Assembly: GCF_003851545.1 (NCBI RefSeq)
Contig: NZ_BHVX01000007.1
Location: 223,262-287,261 of the forward strand
Direction: 5' to 3'
DNA from: Ralstonia sp. SET104
GTDB taxonomy: Bacteria; Pseudomonadota; Gammaproteobacteria; Burkholderiales; Burkholderiaceae
DNA: 64,000 nucleotides
Part shown: piece by piece, positions 46,075-55,801 of the stretch
How positions within the stretch are numbered: the first letter of the stretch is position 1
Layout: every line of letters begins with the position of its first letter
Notes under the pieces: generated by a model
What the model was told of the DNA's origin: nothing
The model's database searches: none
What the model saw: the letters and a program-made list of their open reading frames with translations, nothing else
Made by a program: the position numbers and the translations under genes

Positions 46075-47628
46075 CTAACGCAAAGACCTCTGCAACCAAA
46101 TCGCCCCAGCGCAAACCAAAGCAACCACCGCCCCCCAGGCAAACAGATCACCCGCTGCCCGCAACGTCGCCTGCCGATCAATCTCCGCAGAAATACGAAT
46201 CAACTCAGCACCCTGCAACGGATGCGGCCACTGCCAGCCAGGCGTGAGCGCACTCACGTGCCCAACAAGATCAGTGCGATGCTGCGCCTGCCCCCGCTGC
46301 AGCAGCAGCGTAGCCCCCATCGTCCCAAAGGCTTGCGCCCAAGCCCGCATGATCCCCTTGAACTGATAGGCATGGCCAAAATCCTTGGCGGGCAAATCCA
46401 CGTAAGTCAGCCCCGCCACCTGGATGACAACAAACATCCCCACCATGCCTTCGATCAAGAACCCCGGCACCACCGCCGCCACTGAAGCACCGGGCATCGC
46501 CACACGTGACATCCACAACAACGCCGTTGCCATCAGCACAAATCCAATGGAAATCAGCACGCGCTTGGTCGGCAGCACATTCGTGAGTTGAAAGTTCAGG
46601 ATGCCCAGCACTACTGTCACCAGCCCACCCAGGCTCATCAACTGGGCAGTGGTTTCATAGCGAAACCCCAACCCGTTCTGCAGCAGGCTCGATGAGAGAA
46701 AACCCCACGCGCTGGCAAACACGTAATAGATGGCATAGAACACCATGCCCATCAGAAAGCGGCGTTGCAGCGTCGCGCGCAAATCCACCCACGGCAGCGG
46801 GTGGCCGGTCTGCCGGATGCCGACCCAGATGATGAGCGCCATCACGGCAATGATCGGCACCACCTGCGCGGGTGAGCCATCGGGGTGGATAAAGCGCGCC
46901 TGCTGAAAGCCATGCAGTGCAATGAGCCCGGCCAGCCCGAACGCGATGGCCGAGGGCCAATCGAGCGAGGCAAAGTCGCCCTTGCGCTCGCGCATCTTCG
47001 GGCGCGGATAGAACGCCGCCACCAGCCCGCACACCACCACCGCCACCAGCAACTGCGCGACGAAGATGGCGCGCCAGCCGAATTGCTCGGTGAGCGCCGC
47101 CGACAGCATCGGCGACACACAGCTCAGCCCGAAGATGCCGTAGATCATTCCCTTCATCATCGTGCGGCGTTCGTGCGCAGGGCTGTGCTGCACGAAGATG
47201 CGCGAGGTCGACAGCATCGGCCCGCCGCCAAACCCCTGCACCGCCCGGCCGGCGATCAGCATCGTGCCGCCCTCGGCCGCCACGCACATCAGCGTACCGA
47301 TGATGAACACCAGCAACGACAGCAGCGTGTGCTTGCGGTAGGTCATTTGATCGGCCAGCCGGCCCATCACCAGAATCGCCAGGCTGGCCGCCGCCGCATA
47401 CGCCGTCACGGCCCACAGATACACATCCTGTGACGCCAGCACCCCGCCCTCGATGTGTGGCCCGGCAATCGAAAACATCAGGTTGGACATGTAATCCACG
47501 CCCGTTGCCAAGCCAATCACCACACCCACCATGCGCAATTCCATCCGGCTGCCGACAGTCGATTCGGCGGCTGGAATGCGGGGCGCGGGCGAAGGAGAAA
47601 CCATGTGGTCTGAGCTTGGCGTGTTCAT
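46075..47628 (-). CDS. 14-TM MFS exporter (DHA2/EmrB-like)
   Basis: A 517-residue transporter with about fourteen membrane segments. DHA2-type features are MGRLADQMTYRKH after segment 2, GRAVQGFGGGPMLSTSRIFV in segment 4 and GLSCVSPMLSAALTEQFGWR in segment 5. Relatives export drugs or metabolites with proton exchange. ATG 47628 is taken; TTG 47652 is an alternative. It diverges from a LysR gene over 64 bp and is probably controlled by it. Confidence 0.85.
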   Translation of the reverse strand: MNTPSSDHMVSPSPAPRIPAAESTVGSRMELRMVGVVIGLATGVDYMSNLMFSIAGPHIEGGVLASQDVYLWAVTAYAAAASLAILVMGRLADQMTYRKHTLLSLLVFIIGTLMCVAAEGGTMLIAGRAVQGFGGGPMLSTSRIFVQHSPAHERRTMMKGMIYGIFGLSCVSPMLSAALTEQFGWRAIFVAQLLVAVVVCGLVAAFYPRPKMRERKGDFASLDWPSAIAFGLAGLIALHGFQQARFIHPDGSPAQVVPIIAVMALIIWVGIRQTGHPLPWVDLRATLQRRFLMGMVFYAIYYVFASAWGFLSSSLLQNGLGFRYETTAQLMSLGGLVTVVLGILNFQLTNVLPTKRVLISIGFVLMATALLWMSRVAMPGASVAAVVPGFLIEGMVGMFVVIQVAGLTYVDLPAKDFGHAYQFKGIMRAWAQAFGTMGATLLLQRGQAQHRTDLVGHVSALTPGWQWPHPLQGAELIRISAEIDRQATLRAAGDLFAWGAVVALVCAGAIWLQRSLR

Positions 47629-47692
47629 GCAGGGATGGTAATTTGCCTTCAAACCGGCGGAAATCGCCTGCCAACAAATTCATTGTTCAACT

Positions 47693-48658
47693 ATGCGAAC
47701 GACGGACTGGAACGACTGGGACACTTTCTGCACCGTGGCCACGCTCGGCAGCTTCACGCGCGCGGCGGATCGGCTGGGGTTGCCCAAGTCGTCGGTCAGC
47801 ACAGCGGTGTCGCGGCTGGAGGGCAAGATGGGCGTGCGCCTGTTTGAGCGTAGTACGCGCCGTCTACGCCTGACCGATGCCGGCGAAGCCCTGCTGCGCG
47901 ACGCCGGCCCATTGTTCCAGCGGCTGCGCGAAGTGTCGGAAGACGCCGCAGCGACGTTTCAGTCACCCGCGGGCACATTGCGCATTGCCATGCCGTACGA
48001 GTTCGCCGCCAAGCAACTGGCGGAGGTGGTGCTGGAGGTCATGCGTGAGCACACCGGCTTGCGCATCGAAGTGGACGTAGCGCCGCGCCAGATCGACCCG
48101 CTCGCACAGGGCTACGACATCATGCTGACCGTGCCGCGCGGCCCATTGCCCGATTCCGGCCTGATCGCCCAACGCGTCTTTGATTTGCGGCGCGCCGTGG
48201 TGGTCGCTCCGCAACTGCTGGAGCGCCTGGGGCCACTCAGCCACCCGGACCAGCTCGCCGACTGGCCCTGTCTGGGCACCTCGAACGAAGCTGAATGGCA
48301 GTTCCGCACACCCGGCGGCGAGACGATCAACCTGCCGCTGGACTTCCGCATGCGCACATCCAACAGTGAGCTGCGCATGCAGGCCGCCATTGCTGGTTTG
48401 GGTGTCGCCCGCATCACCTCTGTATTTGCCACTGACCTGGTCAGCTCCGGCGCGCTGCAGGAGGTGCTGACCGATTTTCAATCCCCGCCGATGCGCGTGT
48501 ATGCCGTATTCCCGGGCCGCCGCCTGATGCCGGCCAAGGTGAAAGTCTTCATGGACGCCCTGCACCGCCGCATTGAGCATTCCCGCCAGCACACCGACAT
48601 GCGGCCCACGTTTGTGGACGAAGCTGCCGCAGCGTGGCCGCCTGAATCGTTGCTCTAA
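47693..48658 (+). CDS. LysR-family regulator of the exporter
   Basis: A 321-residue LysR protein: DWNDWDTFCTVATLGSFTRAADRLGLPKSSVSTAVSRLE covers the winged helix (about residues 4-42), and the effector domain starts near 92. This DTF/SSVSTAVS style is that of regulators next to exporters and oxidoreductases. It diverges from the 14-TM exporter gene. A run of three TTGAT(A) units lies just after its stop. Confidence 0.88.
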   Translation: MRTTDWNDWDTFCTVATLGSFTRAADRLGLPKSSVSTAVSRLEGKMGVRLFERSTRRLRLTDAGEALLRDAGPLFQRLREVSEDAAATFQSPAGTLRIAMPYEFAAKQLAEVVLEVMREHTGLRIEVDVAPRQIDPLAQGYDIMLTVPRGPLPDSGLIAQRVFDLRRAVVVAPQLLERLGPLSHPDQLADWPCLGTSNEAEWQFRTPGGETINLPLDFRMRTSNSELRMQAAIAGLGVARITSVFATDLVSSGALQEVLTDFQSPPMRVYAVFPGRRLMPAKVKVFMDALHRRIEHSRQHTDMRPTFVDEAAAAWPPESLL

Positions 48659-48703
48659 GCTCCCTTCCTTCCTGTTGATATTGATATTGATCTAGGCAAA
48701 GCC

Positions 48704-49183
48704 ATGCGCTCGTTCACCAAACTCCCAGTCCTTGTTGCCGCGCTCGCTCTGAGCACCGCCGCCTGCTCCCGCGCTGAAGACATTGGCAGCGTCAGCACCA
48801 ATTTCCGCATTACCGGCTCCGACAAGATCGTCATCGAGGCATTTGACGACCCGCTTGTACAAGGTGTGACCTGCTATGTGTCGCGCGCCCGCACCGGCGG
48901 CATCAAGGGCTCGCTGGGCGTGGCCGAGGATGTGAGCGAGGCCGCCGTAGCCTGCCGCCAGGTTGGTGACATCACCTTCGTCAAGCCGCTGCCGCAGCAG
49001 GACGACATGTTTACGCAGCGGCTGTCGCTCGTTTTCAAAACGCTGCACGTGGTGCGCACGGTGGACCGCAAACGCAACGTGCTGGTCTATCTGACGTATT
49101 CCGACAAGGTTATTTCGGGCAGCCCGAAGAACAGCGTGACGGCCGTGCCGATTCCGGCCAGCCAGCCGATTCCCGTCAAATAG
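48704..49183 (+). CDS. creA: CreA-family protein
   Basis: A 159-residue exported protein: lipoprotein-like signal [21 protein letters not shown] with Cys21, then the CreA domain ([70 protein letters not shown]). The family is widely conserved; its function is unknown. It stands alone, downstream of a LysR gene with which it shares strand but no obvious link. Confidence 0.88.
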   Translation: MRSFTKLPVLVAALALSTAACSRAEDIGSVSTNFRITGSDKIVIEAFDDPLVQGVTCYVSRARTGGIKGSLGVAEDVSEAAVACRQVGDITFVKPLPQQDDMFTQRLSLVFKTLHVVRTVDRKRNVLVYLTYSDKVISGSPKNSVTAVPIPASQPIPVK

Positions 49184-49211
49184 CACGGGACAAGCGGCTT
49201 TCGCACAACAT

Positions 49212-49284
49212 TGGTGCATCGCAATACAAACGTCGCAGCCGAACAACGCTCGTTGGTGCATACGTAAGCTTACGTATGGTGCAT
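49212..49284. repeat. 20-bp palindrome with three TGGTGCAT repeats
   Basis: CATACGTAAG-CTTACGTATG is a perfect 20-bp palindrome at 49259-49278. TGGTGCAT occurs three times on the plus strand at 49212, 49254 and 49277, spaced 42 and 23 bp; the first and third extend to TGGTGCATNGCAATA. The cluster lies 60-130 bp before the 58-residue gene and has the look of an operator array. Confidence 0.65.
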
Positions 49285-49306
49285 TGCAATATTTGGTCTA
49301 TCATAC

Positions 49307-49333
49307 GGGTATTCCCTAACCGGGAAATCCCTA
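49307..49333 (+). promoter_or_regulatory. Paired GGG-N4-CCC-TA units before microprotein gene
   Basis: GGGTATTCCCTA (49307-49318) and GGGAAATCCCTA (49322-49333) are two 12-base units 15 bp apart, ending 11 bp before the ATG and running into the AAGAGG ribosome site. The same paired unit surrounds the -10 of the microprotein gene at 32693. Here I cannot place a good -10/-35 pair, so the elements may act at transcription start or translation. Confidence 0.55.
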
Positions 49334-49344
49334 AGAGGCCAATC

Positions 49345-49521
49345 ATGCAAAACACGAACGACCTGAAGCTGACCGATCAACTCGAACGCGAACTGATCGA
49401 GCGCGAAATGTCCGAAGGTATCTACTATTATCGCCGTCCGAGCGGCCATGCGTTCTCCTTCGCCCAGTTCTTCTCGGCAATCGCGAACCTGTTCGGCACG
49501 CAACGCACCGCCAAGGCCTAA
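49345..49521 (+). CDS. 58-residue microprotein, unknown function
   Basis: A small soluble protein: MQNTNDLKLTDQLERELIER start, an acidic helical N-terminal half, and a basic aromatic C-terminal half (YYYRRPSGHAFSFAQFF). ATG 49345 follows AAGAGG. Composition and third-base GC are coding-like. It has the same paired upstream repeat as the 55-residue gene at 32693 and additionally a palindrome array, so it is likely strongly regulated. No family is recognised. Confidence 0.7.
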   Translation: MQNTNDLKLTDQLERELIEREMSEGIYYYRRPSGHAFSFAQFFSAIANLFGTQRTAKA

Positions 49522-49660
49522 CCCGCCGCGCTATTGTTGATGGGCGTGTGCCCGAGCTAGCTGTAAGCAGTACTCGCAATCTCAGTAGCACCGTGCGCCG
49601 GCCGTGTGTCATCACACCCGCCGCCACACCCGCCAGGTCATGACCGCCTGGTGCCAATCG

Positions 49661-49681
49661 AGGGCCGGATTCCGGCCCTTT
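49661..49681 (+). terminator. Hairpin terminator in the 58-residue gene/cox gap
   Basis: AGGGCCGG-ATT-CCGGCCCT forms an 8-bp stem followed by TT(T)GTCATTTCT. It lies 140 bp after the microprotein stop. The remaining part of this 379-bp gap (49522-49900) holds a C8T6 tract at 49732-49745 and the presumed cox promoter, which I cannot place. Confidence 0.55.
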
Positions 49682-49900
49682 GTCATTTCTGCGGCGTTTG
49701 TTTGGTTTGTCTTGCGTGTGCCGCAGCATCTCCCCCCCCTTTTTTCTGCGCCGGGCCGATTGTGCTGCGGTTGTCTTCTCGTTCGCCTGTGCTTTACTGA
49801 GTAGAGCCGCGACTACCGATATCCAGATTCCGCGCGCTTTTCCGCAGCCAGGAAGACGCACAGCGGGGCACCCGGCGACCATCCCCCAAGGAGACTTCCC

Positions 49901-50428
49901 ATGGCGATCAGCCTCAAGCTGTCGGTCAACGGTGCGCCTGTCACCGTCAGTGTCGAACCCCACACCCTGCTGGTCCAATTGCTGCGCGAGCACCTGCGCC
50001 TGACTGGCACGCACGTCGGCTGCGATACAGCGCAATGTGGCGCCTGCACGGTGCACATGAATGGGCGCGCGGTGAAATCGTGCAACATCCTGGCCGTGCA
50101 GGCTGACGGCGCCGAGGTGACAACCATCGAGGGCCTGTCGAAAGACGGCGCACTGCACCCGATGCAGGAAGCCTTTCGCCAATGCCATGGCCTGCAATGC
50201 GGCTTCTGTACGCCGGGCATGGTGATGGCCGCCACGGCGTTGGTCGCGCAACACCCGCATCCCGATGAACACACGGTGCGCGAGCAACTCGACGGCAACC
50301 TGTGCCGCTGCACGGGCTATCACAACATCGTGCGCGCCGTGATGCACGGTGCCGAAGCAATGTCTGAAGCCCAAGACGACGACGCTTCATTGCAAAGCCT
50401 GGCCGCCGCACGCGCCCACGCTGCCTGA
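49901..50428 (+). CDS. coxS: CoxS-like 2Fe-2S subunit of a molybdenum hydroxylase
   Basis: A 175-residue iron-sulfur subunit. The first cluster is held by Cys41, Cys46, Cys49 and Cys61 ([10 protein letters not shown]), the second by CGFC and CRCTGY near residues 100-137. It passes electrons from the molybdenum site of the large subunit to FAD in CoxM. It is first in a coxSLMDEG-xdhC operon and starts behind AAGGAG. The C-terminal 20 residues extend beyond the usual end. Confidence 0.9.
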   Translation: MAISLKLSVNGAPVTVSVEPHTLLVQLLREHLRLTGTHVGCDTAQCGACTVHMNGRAVKSCNILAVQADGAEVTTIEGLSKDGALHPMQEAFRQCHGLQCGFCTPGMVMAATALVAQHPHPDEHTVREQLDGNLCRCTGYHNIVRAVMHGAEAMSEAQDDDASLQSLAAARAHAA

Positions 50429-50447
50429 CCCCAGCGAGGAGACCACC

Positions 50448-52826
50448 ATGAACGCTCCCGCAGAACCCAACAATCACCTGATCGGCGCGGCCGTCAAGCG
50501 CAAAGAAGACTTCCGCTTCCTGACAGGCGCTGGGCAGTACACGGACGACGTCGTCCAGGCGCACCAGTCGTATGCGGTATTCCTGCGCTCGCCGTATGCG
50601 CATGCGCGCATCAAGCACCTCAACGTGGATGCCGCGCGCAATCATCCGGGCGTGCTGGCTGTGCTCACCGGCGGCGACCTGGCTGCCGACAAGGTGAACG
50701 GCCTGCCCTGCGGCTGGCTGATCCACAGCATTGACGGCACGCCAATGAAAGAGCCGCCCCACCCCGTGCTGGCGCAGGGCAAGGTGCGCCATGTGGGTGA
50801 CCAGGTGGCGCTGGTGGTGGCCGAATCCGTGAAGATCGCCAAGGATGCCGTCGAGATGATCGACGTGGAATACGACGAACTGCCCGCTGTGGTGGATACG
50901 GCCACTGCGCATACCGCTGGGTCTGCCGTCCACGACGACGTGCCGGACAACACCTGCTACACCTGGGGCCATGGTGACAAGGCCGCGACCGATGCCGCCT
51001 TTGCCAAGGCCGCGCATGTGACGCAGCTCCACATCGTCAACAACCGGCTGATCCCGAACGCGATCGAGCCGCGCGCCGTCAATGCCAGCTACTCGCGCCA
51101 GGACGACAGCTACACGCTTTACGTGGCCAACCAGAACCCGCACGTGGAACGCCTGCTGATGTCGGCCTTTGTGCTGGGTCTGACCGAAGCCAAGGTCCGG
51201 GTGATTGCGCCGGATGTGGGCGGCGGTTTCGGCTCGAAGATCTTCCTGTACCCGGAAGACGTGGCGCTCACGTGGGCATCGAAGAAGGTCGGCAGGCCGA
51301 TCAAATGGACGGCCGAGCGGTCCGAATCCTTCCTGACCGACGCGCACGGCCGCGACCACGTTACGCATGCCGAACTGGCGCTCGATGCGCAAGGCAACTT
51401 TCTCGCCATGCGCGTGCACACGACCGCCAACATGGGCGCGTATCTGTCGACGTTTGCCAGCAGCGTGCCAACCATCCTGTACGCGACGCTGCTTGCCGGG
51501 CAGTACAAAACGCCCGCCATCTATGCCGAGGTGAAAGCGGTGTTTACCAACACCGCGCCGGTGGATGCGTATCGTGGTGCGGGCCGGCCGGAAGCCACAT
51601 ACGTGGTCGAACGCATCGTCGAAACCGCCGCGCGTGAAATGCACATCGACCCGGCAGAGCTGCGTCGCCGCAACTTCATCCGCACGTTCCCATACGCCAC
51701 GCCGGTGGGTCTGACCTATGACACCGGCGACTACGAGCCCCTCCTGCAACGCGCCACCGAACTGGCCGACGTCAAGGGCTTCCCTGCCCGCCGCGACGCC
51801 TCGCGCGCCAAGGGCCGGCTGCGCGGCATGGGCTACTCCTGCTACATCGAGGCGTGCGGGCTGGCGCCGTCCAATATCGCAGGGGCCCTCGGCGCGCGTG
51901 CAGGGTTGTTTGAAGCCGGCGAGATCCGCGTGCACCCGACCGGTTCCGTCACCGTATTCACCGGTTCACACAGCCACGGCCAGGGGCACGAGACCACCTT
52001 TGCGCAGGTGGTGGCCGATCGCCTGGGCGTGCCGCTTGAGAACGTCGAGATCGTGCATGGCGATACCGGCCGCATCCCCTTCGGCATGGGCACGTACGGT
52101 TCGCGCTCGATTGCCGTGGGCGGCTCGGCCATCATGAAGGCGCTCGACAAGATCGAGGCCAAGGCCAAGAAGATCGCCGCGCATCTGCTGGAGGCCTCGG
52201 CGGAAGACATCGAGTTCAAGGACGGCGTCTTCCGCGTGGCTGGCACCGATCGCACCAAAACCTTCGGCGAAGTCGCACTCACGGCCTACGTGCCGCACAA
52301 CTACCCGCTCGACAAGCTCGAACCAGGCCTGGACGAAAACGCCTTCTACGACCCGACCAATTTCACCTACCCGGCCGGTGCGTACATCTGCGAGGTGGAA
52401 GTCGACCCCGATACGGGTGAAGTCCACATCGACCGTTTCGTTGCGGTGGATGATTTCGGCAACATCATCAACCCGATGATCGTGGAAGGTCAGGTGCACG
52501 GCGGACTCGGCCAGGGCATCGGACAGGCGCTGATGGAGGCCTGCGTGTACGACGAAACCGGCCAGTTGCTGACCGGCTCGTACATGGACTACGCCATGCC
52601 GCGCGCCGACAACCTGCCCAGCTTCACGGTGGAAACCGCCAAGGGCACACCGTGCACGCACAACCCGCTGGGTGTGAAGGGCTGCGGCGAGGCCGGCGCG
52701 ATCGGCTCGCCGCCGGCGCTCATCAACGCGATCGTCGATGCGCTCGCGCCGCTGGGCGTGAAAGACATCCAGATGCCCGCCACGCCGCACCGTGTCTGGC
52801 AGACCATTCAAGCAGCCAAGGCTTAG
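50448..52826 (+). CDS. coxL: CoxL-like molybdopterin subunit, form II
   Basis: A 792-residue xanthine-oxidase-superfamily large subunit binding the molybdopterin-cytosine-dinucleotide cofactor. The active-site loop reads AYRGAGR at 374-380, the form II signature; genuine CO dehydrogenases have AYRCSFR. Catalytic Glu748 is in [11 protein letters not shown]. Other cofactor segments: GGGFGSK and the GQGHET region. ATG 50448 follows GAGGAGA. Substrate is unknown; an aldehyde or N-heterocycle is more likely than CO. Confidence 0.88.
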   Translation: MNAPAEPNNHLIGAAVKRKEDFRFLTGAGQYTDDVVQAHQSYAVFLRSPYAHARIKHLNVDAARNHPGVLAVLTGGDLAADKVNGLPCGWLIHSIDGTPMKEPPHPVLAQGKVRHVGDQVALVVAESVKIAKDAVEMIDVEYDELPAVVDTATAHTAGSAVHDDVPDNTCYTWGHGDKAATDAAFAKAAHVTQLHIVNNRLIPNAIEPRAVNASYSRQDDSYTLYVANQNPHVERLLMSAFVLGLTEAKVRVIAPDVGGGFGSKIFLYPEDVALTWASKKVGRPIKWTAERSESFLTDAHGRDHVTHAELALDAQGNFLAMRVHTTANMGAYLSTFASSVPTILYATLLAGQYKTPAIYAEVKAVFTNTAPVDAYRGAGRPEATYVVERIVETAAREMHIDPAELRRRNFIRTFPYATPVGLTYDTGDYEPLLQRATELADVKGFPARRDASRAKGRLRGMGYSCYIEACGLAPSNIAGALGARAGLFEAGEIRVHPTGSVTVFTGSHSHGQGHETTFAQVVADRLGVPLENVEIVHGDTGRIPFGMGTYGSRSIAVGGSAIMKALDKIEAKAKKIAAHLLEASAEDIEFKDGVFRVAGTDRTKTFGEVALTAYVPHNYPLDKLEPGLDENAFYDPTNFTYPAGAYICEVEVDPDTGEVHIDRFVAVDDFGNIINPMIVEGQVHGGLGQGIGQALMEACVYDETGQLLTGSYMDYAMPRADNLPSFTVETAKGTPCTHNPLGVKGCGEAGAIGSPPALINAIVDALAPLGVKDIQMPATPHRVWQTIQAAKA

Positions 52827-52841
52827 GTCAAGGAGCCCACC

Positions 52842-53648
52842 ATGTACGACTTCGAGTACCAGAAAGCCACCGACGCTCAGACCGCCGTGACGGCGCTGAA
52901 GACGCACGCCGACGCCAAATACCTCGGCGGCGGCCAGAGCCTGCTGGCAGCGATGAAACTGCGGCTGGCGCAACCGTCCACGCTGGTGGATGTCACGTGC
53001 ATTCCCGGTATGACGGGCGTTCGCTCGCAACCGGGCGTGATTACCGTGGGGGCGGCCACGCGCCATGCCGATGTGGCCGAGAACGCCGACATTATCCGCA
53101 TGCTGCCCGCGCTGGCAGAGTTGGCGGAGGGTATCGGCGACAGGCAGGTGCGCGCCATGGGCACGCTCGGCGGATCTCTTGCCAACAACGACCCCGCAGC
53201 GTGCTACCCGGCGGCCGTGCTGGGTCTGAACGCCACCGTCGTCACCGAACGGCGCAACATCGCGGCGGACGATTTCTTCCTCGGTATGTATGAAACCGCG
53301 TTGGCCGCGGACGAACTCATCACCGAAGTGCAATTCCCGGTGCCGGACCAGGCGGCGTACGTGAAATTCCGCAATCCGGCGTCGCGCTTTGCGCTGGTGG
53401 GCGTGTTCATCAGCCGCAAGGGCAACAACGTGCGCGTGGCGGTGACGGGCGCAGCACCGTGCGTGTTCCGCTGTACGCAACTGGAGCAGGCGCTGGCAGC
53501 GAGTTTTACGTCGGAAGCGGCGCGCAAGACGGTCGTGCCGCCCGATGACTTGGTGGGCGATCTGCACGCCTCGCCGGAATATCGGGCGCACCTGATCCCG
53601 GTGCTGACAGCACGCGCGGTCGAACAGGCGTTGGCGCATCATCACTAA
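52842..53648 (+). CDS. coxM: CoxM-like FAD subunit
   Basis: A 268-residue flavin subunit of the molybdenum hydroxylase. FAD-binding segments are LGGGQSLLAAMKLRLAQP (about residues 28-45) and GTLGGSLANNDPAACYPAA (about 107-125). It starts 15 bp after coxL behind AAGGAG. It takes electrons from CoxS and passes them to an acceptor in the membrane or cytosol. Confidence 0.9.
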   Translation: MYDFEYQKATDAQTAVTALKTHADAKYLGGGQSLLAAMKLRLAQPSTLVDVTCIPGMTGVRSQPGVITVGAATRHADVAENADIIRMLPALAELAEGIGDRQVRAMGTLGGSLANNDPAACYPAAVLGLNATVVTERRNIAADDFFLGMYETALAADELITEVQFPVPDQAAYVKFRNPASRFALVGVFISRKGNNVRVAVTGAAPCVFRCTQLEQALAASFTSEAARKTVVPPDDLVGDLHASPEYRAHLIPVLTARAVEQALAHHH

Positions 53649-53656
53649 GGAGCGGC

Positions 53657-54565
53657 ATGCCGGTCGACTCCATTGACGACTGCATTGCGCAACTGCAAGG
53701 TCAAGGCTATTTCGCCAGCCGTGAGCTGGCCACGGCCCTGTTCCTCGCGCTGCGCATGCAGCGGCCGCTGTTTCTGGAAGGCGAACCCGGTGTCGGCAAG
53801 ACCGAGCTGGCGAAGGCGGCAGCCGGGCTCCTCGGCACGTCGCTGCTGCGGCTGCAATGTTACGAAGGGCTGGACACCGCCAGCGCACTCTACGAGTGGG
53901 ACTACCCGCGCCAGATCATGGCGCTGCGCCTGGCCGAAGCCGCGGGCGACAAACCGAGCGCCGATACGCTCTACCGCGATGAATTTCTCCTCAAGCGGCC
54001 GCTGCTGCAAGCGCTGCTGCCGGATTCCGCCAACCTCGCTGCCCACCCCGGCACACCGCGCGTTCTGCTGATCGACGAGATCGACCGCGCCGACGAGCCA
54101 TTCGAAGCCTTCCTGCTGGAGTTGCTGTCGGATTTTCAGGTATCGATTCCGGAATTCGGTACCGTGCGCGCGCAGGTGATCCCGCTGGTCATCATGACGT
54201 CCAACCGAACACGCGAGGTGCACGACGCGCTCAAGCGGCGCTGCCTGTATCAGTGGATCGGCTATCCGGACAAGGCGCGCGAGCTGCAGATCGTGGCGCA
54301 GCGTGCGCCCGAGACCGCCGCTCGCCTGCAGCAGCGTGCGGTGGATTTCGTGCACCGTCTGCGCGGCATCGACCTGTTCAAAGCACCGGGCATCGCCGAG
54401 GCCATTGACTGGTGCCGTGCATTGGCTGCGCTGAACGTGACCGAGCTTGATCCGCAGTCCGTGCAAGACACGCTGGGCGTACTGCTCAAATACCAGGACG
54501 ATCTGGCCCGCGTGGATGCGCCAACCATCGAGCAATTGCTGGCCGCGCCCGCGCTGCCGGAGTAG
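53657..54565 (+). CDS. coxD: CoxD-like MoxR-type AAA+ ATPase
   Basis: A 302-residue AAA+ protein with Walker A GEPGVGKTE (about residues 40-48), Walker B LLIDEIDRADEPFEAFLLE, and MTSNRTREVHDALKRRC at sensor 1 and arginine-finger positions. In CO dehydrogenase systems CoxD unfolds or remodels apo-enzyme to insert the sulfurated, copper-containing active site. Here it probably matures the form II enzyme together with the VWA partner encoded next. Confidence 0.9.
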   Translation: MPVDSIDDCIAQLQGQGYFASRELATALFLALRMQRPLFLEGEPGVGKTELAKAAAGLLGTSLLRLQCYEGLDTASALYEWDYPRQIMALRLAEAAGDKPSADTLYRDEFLLKRPLLQALLPDSANLAAHPGTPRVLLIDEIDRADEPFEAFLLELLSDFQVSIPEFGTVRAQVIPLVIMTSNRTREVHDALKRRCLYQWIGYPDKARELQIVAQRAPETAARLQQRAVDFVHRLRGIDLFKAPGIAEAIDWCRALAALNVTELDPQSVQDTLGVLLKYQDDLARVDAPTIEQLLAAPALPE

Positions 54566-54568
54566 GGC

Positions 54569-55801
54569 ATGCAAGCGACCTCGCCAATGCAGCTACCGAT
54601 GCTGGCGCGCAACGTCACGCATTTTGTGCGCCTGCTGCGCAACACCGGCATGCCGCTGGCGCCCTCGCGCGCAGTCGATGCTATCGAAGCCATGAACCTC
54701 ATCGACCTCAGCCGTCGCGATGACGTCAAGGCTGCCCTATCCGCCCTGCTCGTCTCCCACCCTGACGAACGCACGCTGTTCGATGCGGCCTTCAACGTGT
54801 TCTGGCGCGACCCCGACTGGGAAGGCAAGCTGCGCGCCCTGCTGCTGCCCAAGGTGCGGGGCGGCATTCCGGCCGCACGCAGCAACCGCCTGGCCGATGC
54901 GCTGCGCGCGCAGCCTTCGACCCGCCTGCCGCCGGGCCCCAAGCCCGATGGTGAGCGCCATGACATCGTTGCTCCGCTGGCCTTTTCTGCAAACGAAGCC
55001 CTGCGAACGCGCGATTTCGACACGCTCAACGCCGCAGAATGGCGCACGCTGCAGCATATGATCCGCCGCCGGCGTTTGCACCTGGCGCAGGAGCGCACGC
55101 GCCGGCTGAAAGCTGCTTCGCGCGGGCGCCATCCCGATCTGCGCGCCACCGCCCGCCAAGCCGTGCGCGCCGGCGGCGAATGGACCGGCTGGAAATACCG
55201 CCAACCCGTCGACCGCACGCCACCGCTCGTACTGCTGCTGGACATCTCCGGATCGATGAGCCGTTATTCGCGCGCGGTGCTGTACTACTGCCACGCGCTG
55301 GTGCAATCGCGCGAGCGCATCCAGGCCTTTCTGTTCGGCACGCGGCTGACGAACGTGTCGCGGCAACTCCTCGAGCGCGACCCGGACATCGCCGTGCAAG
55401 CCATCGCGCAACTTGTGCCGGACTGGTCGGGTGGCACACGCATTGGTGCAGCGCTGGCGGAGTTCAACCGTCACTGGGCGCGCCGCACGCTCGCCGGCCG
55501 CGCAACCGTGCTGCTCGTGACCGACGGGCTCGACCACGAACACATCGACCTGCTCGACGCCGAGATGGCGCGCCTGGCCCGCTTCGCCCACCGCATTGTC
55601 TGGCTCAACCCGCTGCTGCGCTTTGCAGGCTTCGAGCCGCGGGCACGGGGCGTGCGGGCCATCCTTCCGCATGTCGATGTGATGGTGCCGGCGCACCATT
55701 TCGATAGCCTGGCTGCGCTGGAGCAGGAATTGGCGCATGCTCGCCGCACGCGTATCCCGCGCCCCTCCACCCCAGCACAACCAACCGCGCCATGGAACTG
55801 A
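54569..55801 (+). CDS. coxE: CoxE-like VWA-domain maturation factor
   Basis: A 410-residue protein whose C-terminal half is a von Willebrand A domain: LLLDISGSMSRYS is the MIDAS metal site (DxSxS) near residue 224, TRL and VTDGLDHEH follow. The N-terminal half is the helical CoxE region (LPMLARNVTHFVRLLRN). MoxR/VWA pairs act together in cofactor insertion. It starts three bases after coxD and overlaps coxG by ten. Confidence 0.88.
   Translation: MQATSPMQLPMLARNVTHFVRLLRNTGMPLAPSRAVDAIEAMNLIDLSRRDDVKAALSALLVSHPDERTLFDAAFNVFWRDPDWEGKLRALLLPKVRGGIPAARSNRLADALRAQPSTRLPPGPKPDGERHDIVAPLAFSANEALRTRDFDTLNAAEWRTLQHMIRRRRLHLAQERTRRLKAASRGRHPDLRATARQAVRAGGEWTGWKYRQPVDRTPPLVLLLDISGSMSRYSRAVLYYCHALVQSRERIQAFLFGTRLTNVSRQLLERDPDIAVQAIAQLVPDWSGGTRIGAALAEFNRHWARRTLAGRATVLLVTDGLDHEHIDLLDAEMARLARFAHRIVWLNPLLRFAGFEPRARGVRAILPHVDVMVPAHHFDSLAALEQELAHARRTRIPRPSTPAQPTAPWN

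Noticed and set aside
45843..46181. 112-codon minus-strand frame between the PBP and exporter genes
   Set aside because: It reads across a degenerate intergenic repeat and into both neighbours, so it is not likely to be a gene.
49947..51935. 662-codon minus-strand open frame across coxS and coxL
   Set aside because: Composition is typical of an antisense shadow; coxS and coxL are unambiguous.
49901..52826. Annotation as true CO dehydrogenase
   Set aside because: The active-site loop is AYRGAGR, not AYRCSFR, so CO oxidation is not supported.
51966..53888. 640-codon minus-strand open frame
   Set aside because: It is antisense to coxL, coxM and coxD and shows no domain.
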